Below are positions 25,031 to 34,793 of a stretch of 64,000 bases of DNA, one piece after another. A model generated the notes under the pieces. It was not told the DNA's origin. It ran no database searches and worked only from the letters and a program-made list of their open reading frames with translations. The first letter of the stretch is position 1; each line of letters starts with the position of its first letter. The translations under genes and the position numbers were made by a program. This stretch comes from CAYUQT01 sp964596165 (GTDB lineage: Bacteria; Planctomycetota; Phycisphaerae; UBA1845; JAFGLZ01). Location: positions 53,727-117,726 of the forward strand of contig CAZQTW010000011.1 of NCBI GenBank assembly GCA_964596165.1. The letters run 5' to 3'.

Positions 25031-26533
25031 ATGGTTCGTTATGCCGGATGGATGGTGGTTCCCGCTACGCTCGCCGTTTTGGTCTTGGGCTGTTTTCCGT
25101 TCTTTCAGTCTCTGCCGACCGATCCGAATGGCGTCTCGGTCGACCCCAACACGTCCTCCTCCGATGTTCGGACGCTTGTCTACAAGATGGGCGAATTCAA
25201 GGGGGTACTGGCCGATGAGTTACACGACTACCTGAACCTGCCCGCATACGACCCGAACAAACCCATGGCGCCCATTGCCATCGCGGGGGACGCGGTGGCG
25301 GGCCTGACGGCGGAAGAGATCGCCGGAGTGAGGAACACCTATCAATCGCACCACCCTATCATTCTCGTGTATCCGACGCTGGCGGAAATTCTCGATTTCC
25401 AGCATCGCGTCCTGGGCAATGCCGACTTTCAGTACGAACTACCCGATGGGGAGGATCACCTCGAAATCTATGCCGTCGACAAGGAACCCGATGGTAGTGA
25501 TTGGCAGGCCGGTTGGATCCCCCCGGCGGACGAGGCGACCCGACACACACAAACCCTGACCCTCAACCGCGAGGACGGCACGACCACCACGACGACGACC
25601 GACCCGGTGGACGTCAACTATCCGGAAGACGAAGACGCATGCCAGAACTCGCGAGCGGCCATGCTTCTGGAGTGGCTGGAAGACGACGCAACCCGCATGG
25701 AGACGTCGATCGGAGCTGCCTCCAAGCAAAAACTGAGCTCCCAGATGGCAACGGTCTCGGAGTCGGGGCAGAGCCTGACCGACCTGGCAAAGGCCTTCGT
25801 CGACCAGGCCTTCTGGCAGCAAAAGGGCAACAACTACACGGTGTCGACCTTCGTCTATAGCTGTCACTCGACGAACAACGACCTCGACTGGCTCTACGTG
25901 CAGCAATACGCCGTGCTCAACGGGAGCGGGGCCTATACGACCAACGAGAGCATGAAGAAGGGATACTTCATCAGCGTCTTCGAAACGTCGTCCAGCCTGG
26001 CCGGCTTCGCCGACAACTCGGCCGCCGTGGGCCTGATCCAATCAAGTCCGCAGACGGCCAACAACACGACAACCGTCGAGAGCGAAGTGGGCTTCAACAT
26101 CGGCGGCCAGGTCTCCTTCGGGAAGGACTCGGGTGCCGGCCTCTCCGCGGGGATGACCATCGCCAACCATACGACGGTCACGATCCAAGATTGCAAGGTC
26201 CTCAACAAGAGCATGGACCGGGTCAACAATGCCCACTGGCGCTACGAAATGAAGATGCCGCAGGTCGGGGCTATCACCGATTGCTTCTTCCAGAACTGCA
26301 TCACGAACCCGCCGGACCTGTCGATCACGACCTTCCAGCCGATGAACCAGTGGATCTGGAAATGCACGTCCGACGTGCGGGCGGCCAAGGCCCCGATCGA
26401 CACATGGTTCGGCTGCTACGTCTCGCTGGCCGAAGAGGGGTGGTACTTCTTCTACGCCGACGTTAACTACACGCACGATTGGGCCTCCGCCAGCCGGCGG
26501 ATCTACTTCCCCTATCCTCCGACCGCACCGTAG
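25031..26533 (+). CDS. Large lipoprotein, possibly with a beta-channel (leukocidin-like) region
   Basis: A 500-residue protein. The signal VVPATLAVLVLGC with the lipid-modified Cys is near residue 22. The first half is an unrecognised acidic domain. The second half (about 265-470) has long amphipathic beta-like stretches: TTTVESEVGFNIGGQVSFG, GAGLSAGMTIANHTTVTIQD and NNAHWRYEM. The alternation of small and polar residues and the order of these stretches recall the leukocidin/hemolysin pore-forming family, but similarity is weak and only by eye. The ATG at 25031 follows AAGGAG; a longer in-frame start at 25004 would bury the signal. It could simply be a surface lipoprotein. Confidence 0.65.
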   Translation: MVRYAGWMVVPATLAVLVLGCFPFFQSLPTDPNGVSVDPNTSSSDVRTLVYKMGEFKGVLADELHDYLNLPAYDPNKPMAPIAIAGDAVAGLTAEEIAGVRNTYQSHHPIILVYPTLAEILDFQHRVLGNADFQYELPDGEDHLEIYAVDKEPDGSDWQAGWIPPADEATRHTQTLTLNREDGTTTTTTTDPVDVNYPEDEDACQNSRAAMLLEWLEDDATRMETSIGAASKQKLSSQMATVSESGQSLTDLAKAFVDQAFWQQKGNNYTVSTFVYSCHSTNNDLDWLYVQQYAVLNGSGAYTTNESMKKGYFISVFETSSSLAGFADNSAAVGLIQSSPQTANNTTTVESEVGFNIGGQVSFGKDSGAGLSAGMTIANHTTVTIQDCKVLNKSMDRVNNAHWRYEMKMPQVGAITDCFFQNCITNPPDLSITTFQPMNQWIWKCTSDVRAAKAPIDTWFGCYVSLAEEGWYFFYADVNYTHDWASASRRIYFPYPPTAP

Positions 26534-26688
26534 CCTGATACGTCCCATTGCGTCGAATTGCCCGGCCCCTGGCTCGCCCGCCACGGGCCGTTGGTTTGCA
26601 TAGCCCAGCGCATTGAAGACCACAACCCTCTCTCGTTCGGGGTGTTTCATGATGGGTGCGGGTTAGCGAAATCCCTGCAATTGCTACG

Positions 26689-28065
26689 TCATTTCCGCGA
26701 ACCCGTCAGCCGCTGGAACGTCCGCTTGCAGACGTAGGCGCAGAGGTCGATGCACCGCCAGGCGCGGAGCGTGAAGGACAGCGGCAAGCCGATGGGAATC
26801 CACCTGTGTTGCGTCAACACGGGGAATACGTCCGCACACAACTGGATCTGTCGGCGACTGAAGCCTGGAAAGTCGATGACGGCCTCTCTGCGCTCGCGGT
26901 ACTGAGTCCGCGAGGGCAGCCAGCCGTTTCGCTCGCACAGGTCTCCCAGCTCGGTGCCCGGATAGGGCTGAAAGATCGAGATCGGGTTCCTGACCGAGAC
27001 CCGTCTGCACAGACGCGCAGTGTCCCGGAAAAGCTTCGGGGTCTCGCCCGGAAAACCAACGATCGCCTGTCCACACGTCTCCAGCCCCAGGCGATGGCAC
27101 AGGTCGAACGTCTCGACGATTCGGCGGTTGCTCATGGGCCGCTTCAGCACGGTCCGGCGGAACTCCTCGTTGCCGTGTTCGATGCCCATGACCACGGTCC
27201 TGGCGCCGGCGTCCTTGAGCAGCCGGACCATGTCTTCATCGACGGTGCCGACTCGCAGGTTGCACGCGAACGGATAGGAGAACTCCCGCTTGTACTGCGT
27301 GAAGAACTCGTAGAACCAGTCTTTCCTCAACGTAATCGTGTCGTCGTCGAAGACGATCCTGGAAAAACGGAAGCGTTCGCGGTCGCGCCGGATTTCGTCG
27401 ATCGCGCGACTCGGGCTCTGCTGGCGGAAGTAGGGACCTTCGCAGAGTTGCGACAGCGCCCAGTTCGAGCAATAGGTGCACGTGAACGTACAACCGCGGC
27501 TGAAGATGAAGCGATCGGCGCCGCCCGCCCGGTCGATCACCGCCTGATAGTCGAGCGAGGTCTTGTCGGGCATCGGTAGCGCGTCGAGATCCTCAATGAA
27601 CGCTCGAGTGGGATTAAGGCGAATCTCACTGCCCTCGCGCCAGGCCAGATTCGGTATGGACCTCCAATCCGAACCGCTCTCGACCGCGCTGGCCAATTCG
27701 AGCAGCGGGTACTCCCCTTCGCCCCGCACGACGGCGTCCACGTCCGGGGCGGCCAGCAGACATTCCGGACGAAGCGTGGGATGCACGCCGCCGCACACCA
27801 CCATGCACTCGCAGCGCTGCTTGATGTCCCGTGCGATATCGGCAACGTACGCAAACTGCGAACTCGTGCACGAAAGGCCAATCAGCCCCGGACGGCGATC
27901 GTGGGCGTATCGGACGAAATCCCGAACGTCCGCATCGTCGCCCAAGGCATGACACGTCACGTCGTGACCGCCCGACTTGAGAACAGCGGCGACATAGCCC
28001 AGTCCGTAGCTGTATCGCGTGTCCTGAGGCGAATCGATGACCAGATAGACCAGCGAAATCCTCAT
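26689..28065 (-). CDS. B12-binding radical SAM protein
   Basis: A 458-residue protein. The N-terminal Rossmann-like region (ISLVYLVIDSPQDTRYSYGL, then LIGLSCTSSQF, VVCGGVHPTL) is the cobalamin-binding domain of the BchE/class B family; the radical SAM cluster motif CTFTCTYC gives Cys192, Cys196 and Cys199. The downstream elements GIEHGNEEFRRTVLKRPMSN and AIVGFPGETPKL are typical of this group. Such proteins methylate or rearrange unreactive carbons, often in lipid or natural-product pathways. It stands alone here, so the substrate is unknown. The ATG at 28065 with GGATGGG upstream was chosen. Confidence 0.9.
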   Translation of the reverse strand: MRISLVYLVIDSPQDTRYSYGLGYVAAVLKSGGHDVTCHALGDDADVRDFVRYAHDRRPGLIGLSCTSSQFAYVADIARDIKQRCECMVVCGGVHPTLRPECLLAAPDVDAVVRGEGEYPLLELASAVESGSDWRSIPNLAWREGSEIRLNPTRAFIEDLDALPMPDKTSLDYQAVIDRAGGADRFIFSRGCTFTCTYCSNWALSQLCEGPYFRQQSPSRAIDEIRRDRERFRFSRIVFDDDTITLRKDWFYEFFTQYKREFSYPFACNLRVGTVDEDMVRLLKDAGARTVVMGIEHGNEEFRRTVLKRPMSNRRIVETFDLCHRLGLETCGQAIVGFPGETPKLFRDTARLCRRVSVRNPISIFQPYPGTELGDLCERNGWLPSRTQYRERREAVIDFPGFSRRQIQLCADVFPVLTQHRWIPIGLPLSFTLRAWRCIDLCAYVCKRTFQRLTGSRK

Positions 28066-28423
28066 GGCCGCCCATCCGTGACGAGAAGGTCGCAGCGTCC
28101 ACGGCATGCCACCCCGGGCCCGCATCGACTGCCGGCATTACACACAGAACCTCTCGGACGAGCAACTCTTAACCCAATTGCCGTTCAGGCGGATGACCCC
28201 GGTCTGCGAACAAAACACGTCAAGGCATGTCCCTTGCGTTGCCGACGCGCCGCGGCACACCCTCATGCTTCTCAGGACCCCTCGAGGCAAGAGACAACCG
28301 TCACCGGAAGCCACAAAGACACGAAAGCAAAGAGGAAAGCGGAAAGGCAGGACCCCAGCGGGTGCGCCGCCCGGCCCAACCAATCCCTCCTTCGACAAGG
28401 AGGACAAAACACCGCCAAGCATC
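28066..28423. other. Intergenic region, nothing recognised
   Basis: Three hundred and fifty-eight bases between two minus-strand genes. A purine-rich stretch lies near 28310-28360; no terminator hairpin or gene was recognised. Confidence 0.45.
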
Positions 28424-29461
28424 CTACTCTTCGCTGACGATCCGCTTCTTGATCGAAAAGGCCACGCCGACCTCGAAGATGTCGCCGCTAGCCCACCCCG
28501 GCCCGGCCGGGTAGCTCGGGTTGTACGGATCGTTGGTGTTGCGGAACATGGGGTAATCGCCGCCGTGGTTCGGGTCCGGGTCCGGACTGGTCATATTGAA
28601 CCACACGAGGAAACAGGAGCCCGTCGTGCTCCCATAGCCGGCGAAGCTGTACGGCACGGTGCTGTCCAGGAAGGCCGGGTCCGGAACCTGGTACGTGATG
28701 AAGTTGGGATCATCCGGGCTGTACGTGCCCGGGTCGGCCACCAGGCGGAACGGCACCGAATGCGGCAACCGGTAGAAGTAGGCCGTATGTGCATCCACAC
28801 CCATCGCATACATGGCCATCATCGCATTGCCGCCTTGCGCCGCCGTGTAGACGAACGGCACCCACTGCCACGTGAACGGCGACGGCTTCTCCTCAAAAAC
28901 GATGGTCGCGAAGACCGCCAACCCATCGTCCTTCCCGCGGATCGGTTCGGGAGGCGTCAGCCTGGCCAACGGCGATGTCCCCGGAACATCGGAACTCAAC
29001 GTACTCGCGCATCGAATCGCCAAATAAATGCTCCCGTCCTCCGAATTGGGATCGTCCTGGCACACGGTCAGCCAAATCGAGTTGTTCGGGTCGGGTTGGG
29101 ATAGGGCGGAGTAGTCGTAACCTTCCACGAGCTTGTACCTCGGAAAACCGGAAGGATACGCGAGCGGGTCATTCGGATCGATAATCGTAGTGCCGTAGAA
29201 GAGCCCCTGCTCGTTCTGCAGCATGCCCACCGAGATGCTCAGGACGCGTCCGATCGCGCGTGCGTCGTCAACAATCTTGCTGCTCGATTGGCTCTGGGCC
29301 GCCGAGGCACTCGCAACCACGAGGCCATCGGAGGAACGCGCCCCATCGCTCAGGCCGCTGGCGGACGAGCCGGGTAGCGGTGGCAACGACGACCCACATC
29401 CCAAGCACAGAAGGCCAACAACGGCGACAACAGCGAGCCCGGCAATGATGGAACTGTGCAC
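28424..29461 (-). CDS. Lipoprotein of unknown function
   Basis: A 345-residue protein with lipobox LLCLGC (Cys22) and a Ser-rich linker (GSSASGLSDGARSSDG). The globular part, with LSISVGMLQNEQGLFYGTTI and many DPN/DPD segments (IDPNDP, QPDPNNS, PDPDPNHGG), is unfamiliar. The DP-rich loops are a recurring style of exported planctomycete proteins. The start is GTG at 29461 just after AGGAGGGGGAGG; a GTG nine codons earlier (29488) is less likely because it would overlap that ribosome site. Gene neighbours give no hint. Confidence 0.7.
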   Translation of the reverse strand: MHSSIIAGLAVVAVVGLLCLGCGSSLPPLPGSSASGLSDGARSSDGLVVASASAAQSQSSSKIVDDARAIGRVLSISVGMLQNEQGLFYGTTIIDPNDPLAYPSGFPRYKLVEGYDYSALSQPDPNNSIWLTVCQDDPNSEDGSIYLAIRCASTLSSDVPGTSPLARLTPPEPIRGKDDGLAVFATIVFEEKPSPFTWQWVPFVYTAAQGGNAMMAMYAMGVDAHTAYFYRLPHSVPFRLVADPGTYSPDDPNFITYQVPDPAFLDSTVPYSFAGYGSTTGSCFLVWFNMTSPDPDPNHGGDYPMFRNTNDPYNPSYPAGPGWASGDIFEVGVAFSIKKRIVSEE

Positions 29462-29829
29462 GATCCTCCCCCTCCTCACAAAAGACACGTCCGAACCGAT
29501 CCTTCCCCGAGGGCGCCTCTCAATTCACGCAACTCCACGAAAGCATTGTAAGCCGCGCCGGATAGAAGACACAAGCCATTCTCAGGAAATCCCGGCTCTA
29601 CGGCATCCGAACCGACGGGAACAAGACCGGCAACGGCTTACGTCGCTTCGACACAGACTGCCCGAGCCTGCAAAACGCCGGTGTCCTTGTCCCTTTCTCG
29701 TCGCGAAATCGCGTCCCCACCGCCGAAGCAATAGGGCACCCGACCCAACAACGCATCCGCTCCCTGACGCGGCTCCGATCGGCCGTGGTTGCGGCCCTGA
29801 CGGACTGTCACACGACGATGTCGGCCTAT
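29462..29829. other. Intergenic region, nothing recognised
   Basis: Three hundred and sixty-eight bases between minus-strand genes. It should hold the promoter of the lipoprotein gene; no repeat or terminator was seen. Confidence 0.45.
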
Positions 29830-31296
29830 CTAGTCCTCGAGGCCGACGCGCACGAGCAGGTGATCGATGGCCACGGCGTCCTGCCTCGCCCGCTCCACAC
29901 GAACGACGTAGCGCCCCGCCTTGGCGAAGCGGTGAACCGTCGTGGCATATCCGTCGGGGGCGTGCTGCGCCGCGTCGGGATTTGACCGTGTGACCGTCTG
30001 CGGGCTGCCGTCGCCGAAATCCCAACGATCAACGCCCTCGTGCGTGTTGAACGCCCGCACCTTGAACGTCACCGGGTCGCCGGGCTGGATGCCGAACGTC
30101 GGTTCATAGGCGGCGTGGATAGAGGGCGATTTGCCGTCGGTAGCCACGACGCGGACGATGGCGAAGTCGTAGTCGACCCGCCCGTTGTTGTCCGTGATCT
30201 GAAGCGCCTCGCTGTGCTGCCCGGGTTGATCGTAGCGGCGTTGGATCGTAGGCCCGTCGGCCGTCGTGCCGTCGCCCAACGTCCAGCGATAGCTGCGGAT
30301 GCCCGCCGCAGCCCACGATCGCGAGCCGTCGAGTGTTGCGGACTCGCCGACCCTGAGCAAATGTCGCGGGCGGGCGACGGCAAGCAACTGGGGTTGATAC
30401 TGCCGCTGATATGTCTCCCACAGAAACGCGTACGAGTCCTGCGTACCCCATTTCCCGCTCGGCTGCGGCGACTTGATCTCAAAATGTAGGTGGGCCCAGC
30501 CGCCGCTGGCCCCCTCCTTGCCCACCAGGCCCAGGAATTGGCCGGCACGGATGGGTTTGCCTACCTGCACCGCCGTCGCGATCGCGTGGAAGTGGCTGTA
30601 GCGGTAGTACCAGCCGCGGGCGTCCTTGACGTAGACGACGTCGTAGCGCGGCTTGACCGGTGGGTGGTCCTTGAGATCACCGTGAACCTGACCGCCGGCA
30701 GAGACGACCAAGCCGTCGGTCGCGCAGACCACCTCGGTCACGCCCTCGACGCCGCCGAAGTCCATACCGGCGTGATAGTAGATCTTGCCGCCGAGCACGC
30801 TGACCGGCTCGTTGGAAAACCACGTGCCCGAGGCGAACCACCGCTGACGAATGGGATACGTGAACGTCCCCGGCTGGATCAGCGGCGATCCGGCGGGCCA
30901 GAACCGCAAACGGGCGTCCTTGGTCAGACCCCAATGGTCCTCGCCGCTGTTGATGCGATAGCCGCCGGTAATCGGACAGTCGATCTGGACACCGCCGACG
31001 GTGACGGGTAATCGGTACATGCCGCTGATCAGTTTGACCGTGTGCTGACCATCGATTTGCACGGTTACGTCGGCCTGCTGGATGGCGTTCATCACGGCAT
31101 CGCGCCGTTCCCTGAGGTCCAGGAGTTTGACCGAAACCGGCCTACCGTCGTGAAGCGTCACGGTGGCGGACTCACCGAGGCTGAGGTCGACGACGCGAAC
31201 GATGGGCTCGACCGCGCGGGTCGTTGCGGGAGGCGCACCAAAAAACAAAATCATCGTGGCAAACAGAACGGTCATTCCGGCGCGTAGGTTAGACAC
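29830..31296 (-). CDS. Exported M23 (LytM) peptidase with PKD domains
   Basis: A 488-residue protein. After a signal peptide (SNLRAGMTVLFATMILFFG) and a beta-rich region (30-160) comes an M23 domain with HAGMDFGG (His175, Asp179) and AHLHFEI (His269, His271), the complete zinc-ligand and catalytic set. Two PKD-like Ig folds follow: RSYRWTLGDGTTADGP (about 335) and VDRWDFGDGSPQTV (about 430). M23 enzymes cut peptide cross-links; planctomycetes have thin or modified peptidoglycan, so the target could be peptidoglycan or a secreted protein. GTG at 31296 is preferred over ATG at 31275 because it keeps an Arg in the signal n-region and follows AAGGGG. Confidence 0.85.
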   Translation of the reverse strand: MSNLRAGMTVLFATMILFFGAPPATTRAVEPIVRVVDLSLGESATVTLHDGRPVSVKLLDLRERRDAVMNAIQQADVTVQIDGQHTVKLISGMYRLPVTVGGVQIDCPITGGYRINSGEDHWGLTKDARLRFWPAGSPLIQPGTFTYPIRQRWFASGTWFSNEPVSVLGGKIYYHAGMDFGGVEGVTEVVCATDGLVVSAGGQVHGDLKDHPPVKPRYDVVYVKDARGWYYRYSHFHAIATAVQVGKPIRAGQFLGLVGKEGASGGWAHLHFEIKSPQPSGKWGTQDSYAFLWETYQRQYQPQLLAVARPRHLLRVGESATLDGSRSWAAAGIRSYRWTLGDGTTADGPTIQRRYDQPGQHSEALQITDNNGRVDYDFAIVRVVATDGKSPSIHAAYEPTFGIQPGDPVTFKVRAFNTHEGVDRWDFGDGSPQTVTRSNPDAAQHAPDGYATTVHRFAKAGRYVVRVERARQDAVAIDHLLVRVGLED

Positions 31297-31357
31297 ACCC
31301 CTTGCAGGATGTCAACCAATCACCGGCGATTGGTATCGGGCGAGACGTCCGCCTTCG

Positions 31358-32434
31358 TCATCGGAAGTCCGGGACGACTTCCCATGTGCCTCCCACGAAT
31401 CGCGGGGCCATTTCCGCAACGTAGTCCTCCGTGCTCTTGGAACCGAGGTTGCCACCGATTCCGGTGAGTTGGTAGAAGTATGTGAGTCCTCGGTCTCTCA
31501 GGTTTACCACCTTGGCGCTGTCTGCGTATTGTCGATCGCGATAGTCACCGTACACCAGCGGATCGTTGAAGCCGGTCCCGTAGATGTAGTACTGCCAGGC
31601 CCCTTCAATCTTTGGAAAATCGACGCCGTAGAAGACGCCGCCGTCGCCGTTCGCATCTCGCTCGCCGTAGCCGAGCTGCGTTCCCGCCACCGAATACCGG
31701 TTCAGCGTAATGGTGCACTCACTCGTGCCGACCTCAACGGAGTCTTTGTAGACCGCCACCTGGACCGTCAACACGCCTTCGATGCCGCTGTTGCGAGAGA
31801 ACTCGATTCTGTCGGCGCTTATGCTCGTGATCGAACTGAGCCAGTTTGTGGTTCCGAATTCGCGAATACCGCCCGCCTCGCCCGAGATTCGCTTGCCGGT
31901 CCACTTGTAGGTGAACGGCCCCAGGGGGCCGCTCACTTTGCAGGTCAGAATCGGGTACTCGTTCTTGTTGACGAAGACGGCCGGGGGCGTGATATACACG
32001 ACGGGTTCGTCGACGCGGATCGTTGCCTCCGCCCGGGCAACAAAAACGCGATTACCGCCTTCCACGCGAAAGACCTCGACCAGCACCTTGTTATCGGCAA
32101 ACGCAAATGGATTGTAGGCGCGGTACAGGATCGAGTTCGCGGTGGTCTCGACCCCGTTCGGGCCTCTGACTGCGTTACTGTCGCCGAAAATCCCGCCCGA
32201 GTAACCGAAGTCCTGGTAGACGTAGAGCAACTCCGTGCCGGCAGGCACGCTTGGTGTAACCTCCGCAGTCAACAGTTTCTCCCCAAAGTATGGGAGCGTC
32301 GACGTTTCCGGCTTCAGTGTCGCCCGATACACCGGCGACGGCGTCAAGGGTACGCAGCCGACCATCCACAACGCCGCCAACATTGCGGGTACCCAGAGCA
32401 GCATCGCACGAACCAGCTTGCCAGTCCAACTCAT
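31358..32434 (-). CDS. Lipoprotein with tandem beta-sandwich modules
   Basis: A 358-residue protein with lipobox ALWMVGC (Cys27). The body contains segments that look like bacterial Ig-like or PKD-type modules (RAEATIRVDEPVVYITPPAV, ILTCKVSGPLGPFTYKW) and ends in YFYQLTGIGGNL. No enzyme motif is visible. The ATG at 32434 is preceded by GGGAGGA. It lies 61 bases downstream, in its own reading direction, of nothing and 61 bases before the M23 gene, so the two may share a transcript. Confidence 0.72.
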   Translation of the reverse strand: MSWTGKLVRAMLLWVPAMLAALWMVGCVPLTPSPVYRATLKPETSTLPYFGEKLLTAEVTPSVPAGTELLYVYQDFGYSGGIFGDSNAVRGPNGVETTANSILYRAYNPFAFADNKVLVEVFRVEGGNRVFVARAEATIRVDEPVVYITPPAVFVNKNEYPILTCKVSGPLGPFTYKWTGKRISGEAGGIREFGTTNWLSSITSISADRIEFSRNSGIEGVLTVQVAVYKDSVEVGTSECTITLNRYSVAGTQLGYGERDANGDGGVFYGVDFPKIEGAWQYYIYGTGFNDPLVYGDYRDRQYADSAKVVNLRDRGLTYFYQLTGIGGNLGSKSTEDYVAEMAPRFVGGTWEVVPDFR

Positions 32435-33056
32435 CGCGATCCTCCCTTCAGAAGTGAACGACTCCGGGTCTATCTCCTCCCGTTCGAAACCATGACGACG
32501 AGATCCTCGTGCATCACGTCAGCCCCCCCGGGAGGCAGGCTGTACCCGGCACAACGCAAACGGCCGTGCCCGCATGTCGAAGTCAGCAAGATCCCTAACG
32601 GCCTTTCACAGGCTCGTCCCTGCTCTCTTGCTGCTGGCGAAGTCCGTTTCGGGGTGAATCAGTGGCCGGGCGCTACACGCTGCTCCCAAGATCCTGCCGG
32701 CGGTATCTGCCACTGTGAGCTCGGGGTGTAGCTGCCACTCGCATCTATCTTCGTCGTTTGGATGGGGGGAAGTCAACACCACACTCTCGGAATTCAGGAA
32801 AACCCCAATAGCCGGCCGCCTCAAGGCCGGTCCTTGCGACGTTTGCCCCCCCGCCGATCCGCAGTCGGACAGACAGCACAGGAGACTGCCGCACGGACAG
32901 CTGATAGAACACCTGCAATGGTATTCGTGACATGTGCCCTGTCGCACACCTGTCAACGGATGCGAGTCATTCAACAGTCCGCGCATGTTCAACTTGAAAC
33001 GAAGCATTGAAGAGTCAAATCGAGGAAGCTATCCTGAAGCCGATGGAGCACGTGTC
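32435..33056. other. Divergent intergenic region, nothing recognised
   Basis: A 622-base space between the lipoprotein gene and the toxin-antitoxin-like pair. Some frames are open by chance, but their translations are rich in Cys, Arg and Pro and match nothing known to me. Confidence 0.45.
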
Positions 33057-33302
33057 ATGACCCTCGACCGAATCACAATCGATCCCCACATAATGCAGGG
33101 TAAGCCTTGCGTACGTGGAATGCGAATCACGGTGGGATTGGTGACCAATCTCGTCGCCAACGGCATGACCCATGAGGAAATCCTGCGCAACTACCCCGAT
33201 CTTCAGGAAGAGGACATCCGCCAGTGCCTGCACTATGCGGCCCGCTTAGCGGAAGAGCAGGTGATGCCGTACGACGAGCCACGCCATGCGGTTTCTAGTT
33301 GA
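33057..33302 (+). CDS. DUF433 antitoxin-like protein
   Basis: An 81-residue protein: DRITIDPHIMQGKPCVRGMR followed by ITVGLVTNLVANGMTHEEIL, NYPDLQEEDIRQCLHYAA, the full DUF433 pattern (a VapB-like winged HTH). DUF433 genes are commonly paired with DUF5615/PIN-like genes as putative toxin-antitoxin modules; here the stop overlaps the next start by 17 bases. The ATG at 33057 follows GATGGAG. Confidence 0.9.
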   Translation: MTLDRITIDPHIMQGKPCVRGMRITVGLVTNLVANGMTHEEILRNYPDLQEEDIRQCLHYAARLAEEQVMPYDEPRHAVSS

Positions 33303-33648
33303 TATGGGAATCGGATTGGATGTCGCACGATCACTCCGATCGGCGGGGCATGACGTCGTGCACCTCCACGAAGTGGGATTGCAGCGTCTTTCAGATGATC
33401 TGATCATTGCAAAGGCTGCGCAAGAGGATCGAGTCATCCTGACGCATGATCTTGATTTCAGCCGTCTCCTCGCCTTGAGCGGGGCAAACAGACCAAGTAT
33501 TGTGACATTTCGTTTGAGCGACATGACACCAATGCGAGTCCTACTGGGACTCAACGAGGTCTTGAAGACTTGCGAAGCTGCTCTCAAAGAAGGAGCTGCT
33601 GTCGTCGTGACCGACCGTGCCATCCGCTGTCGTTTGCTGCCCATTTGA
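33286..33648 (+). CDS. DUF5615 PIN-like toxin
   Basis: A 120-residue protein with RFLVDMGIGLDVARSLRSAG, an early Asp6 as in the DUF5615 PIN-like fold, and VILTHDLDFSRLLAL, carrying the second acidic cluster. It overlaps the DUF433 gene and is presumably the toxin of the pair, an RNase-like enzyme. Both genes look intact. Confidence 0.88.
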   Translation: MRFLVDMGIGLDVARSLRSAGHDVVHLHEVGLQRLSDDLIIAKAAQEDRVILTHDLDFSRLLALSGANRPSIVTFRLSDMTPMRVLLGLNEVLKTCEAALKEGAAVVVTDRAIRCRLLPI

Positions 33649-33806
33649 CCGGACAGACGGTTCCGCCAGCAAACACCCCATGATAGGACCTCTTGGCGCA
33701 GGAAAACTCGTGAGGTCGGCCGACGGAGAATCCGCCGGGACTGCACCGACGGCGACGGCCGCAAGATGCGGCCAAGCGATCATCCGACAAACATTCGCAC
33801 GATGGT

Positions 33807-34793
33807 CTATATCTTCTCCATGCTCTTCAGCACGTAGTCCCGGGCACGCGGGACATCCGCCATGGACAGATGTTCGACCAGCAGCGGGCACGGCCGGTTC
33901 AGCTCGGCCAGCAGGCGAAGGTACAGCGGATAATCCAGTACCCCCTTGCCCGCGGCCGGCAGGTCGGTTCCCTTGTCGCTGGCCTTGACGTCCTTGGCGT
34001 GCGCCAAAACCGTCTCCGGACCCAGGCGCCGAAAGATCTCCTCGAGCATGGGCCGCATCTTCGGCAGATCCTCGTTCCGGAAGTAGTTGCACGGGTCCAT
34101 CGTCAGCTTGAGCGACGGGCTCGACAACTCGCGGAAGAGCCGTTCCGCCCGCTCCACGGAGCAGATGATGTTCCGCCAATACGGTTCGATTGCCAAGATC
34201 GCCTGGGTCTTCTCCGCCGCGCGGACGATCTTCTCGAACGTCGTCTTGAAGATCTGGTATCCCTCTTCGGTGAAGTTCTGCGGGTCTTCCGCGAACTGCG
34301 ACTGGCGATTGAACGTCCCCGTTTCGAGCGAAATGACCGGCGTCCCGAATCGTTTCCAGTTCTCGATGTACGCGTGAATGCGGGCCTCGCCCTGCTTCCG
34401 CCGATCGAGGTCCGGATCGATCACGTTGTAGTAGCCGTACAGCCCCACGAACTCGATCTTCTGGTGTTCGAAGGCCGCCCGGATCTTCTTGAGAACATCC
34501 CAATCGGGGGCCAACGGGTCGAACCGGATGTCCTTGAAGGCATAGTCGCAAACGACGCAATGCATTTCGTGCTCTTTGAGCCGACGGACGGCCTCGTCCA
34601 GCGACAGCGAGGCATAGAACGACGTGAACGTCCCCAGCGTCAGGTTCTTCTTGGCCCGCGCCCTCAGCGTGGCGGATGTGTCCGCTTCCGACGCAAGGAC
34701 CGGAACCGTGATGGCCGAGGCCGCAACGGCCCCTCCGAAAGCCTTGAGCATATCTCTACGACTGGATGTCCCCGAAAGCGAATCGAAACGCAT
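33807..34793 (-). CDS. Tat-exported sugar phosphate isomerase/epimerase-like TIM barrel
   Basis: A 328-residue protein. The twin-arginine leader TSSRRDMLKAFGGAVAASA is followed by an AP-endonuclease-family-2-type barrel: ISLETGTFNRQS, ILAIEPYWRNI, LTMDPCNYFRNE with metal-binding Glu and Asp residues, and VLAHAKDVK with the metal His. Members isomerise or epimerise sugars, or, as xylose-isomerase-like proteins, act on keto sugars. Exported versions are frequent in planctomycetes near Gfo/Idh/MocA genes, but none is adjacent here. Confidence 0.87.
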   Translation of the reverse strand: MRFDSLSGTSSRRDMLKAFGGAVAASAITVPVLASEADTSATLRARAKKNLTLGTFTSFYASLSLDEAVRRLKEHEMHCVVCDYAFKDIRFDPLAPDWDVLKKIRAAFEHQKIEFVGLYGYYNVIDPDLDRRKQGEARIHAYIENWKRFGTPVISLETGTFNRQSQFAEDPQNFTEEGYQIFKTTFEKIVRAAEKTQAILAIEPYWRNIICSVERAERLFRELSSPSLKLTMDPCNYFRNEDLPKMRPMLEEIFRRLGPETVLAHAKDVKASDKGTDLPAAGKGVLDYPLYLRLLAELNRPCPLLVEHLSMADVPRARDYVLKSMEKI

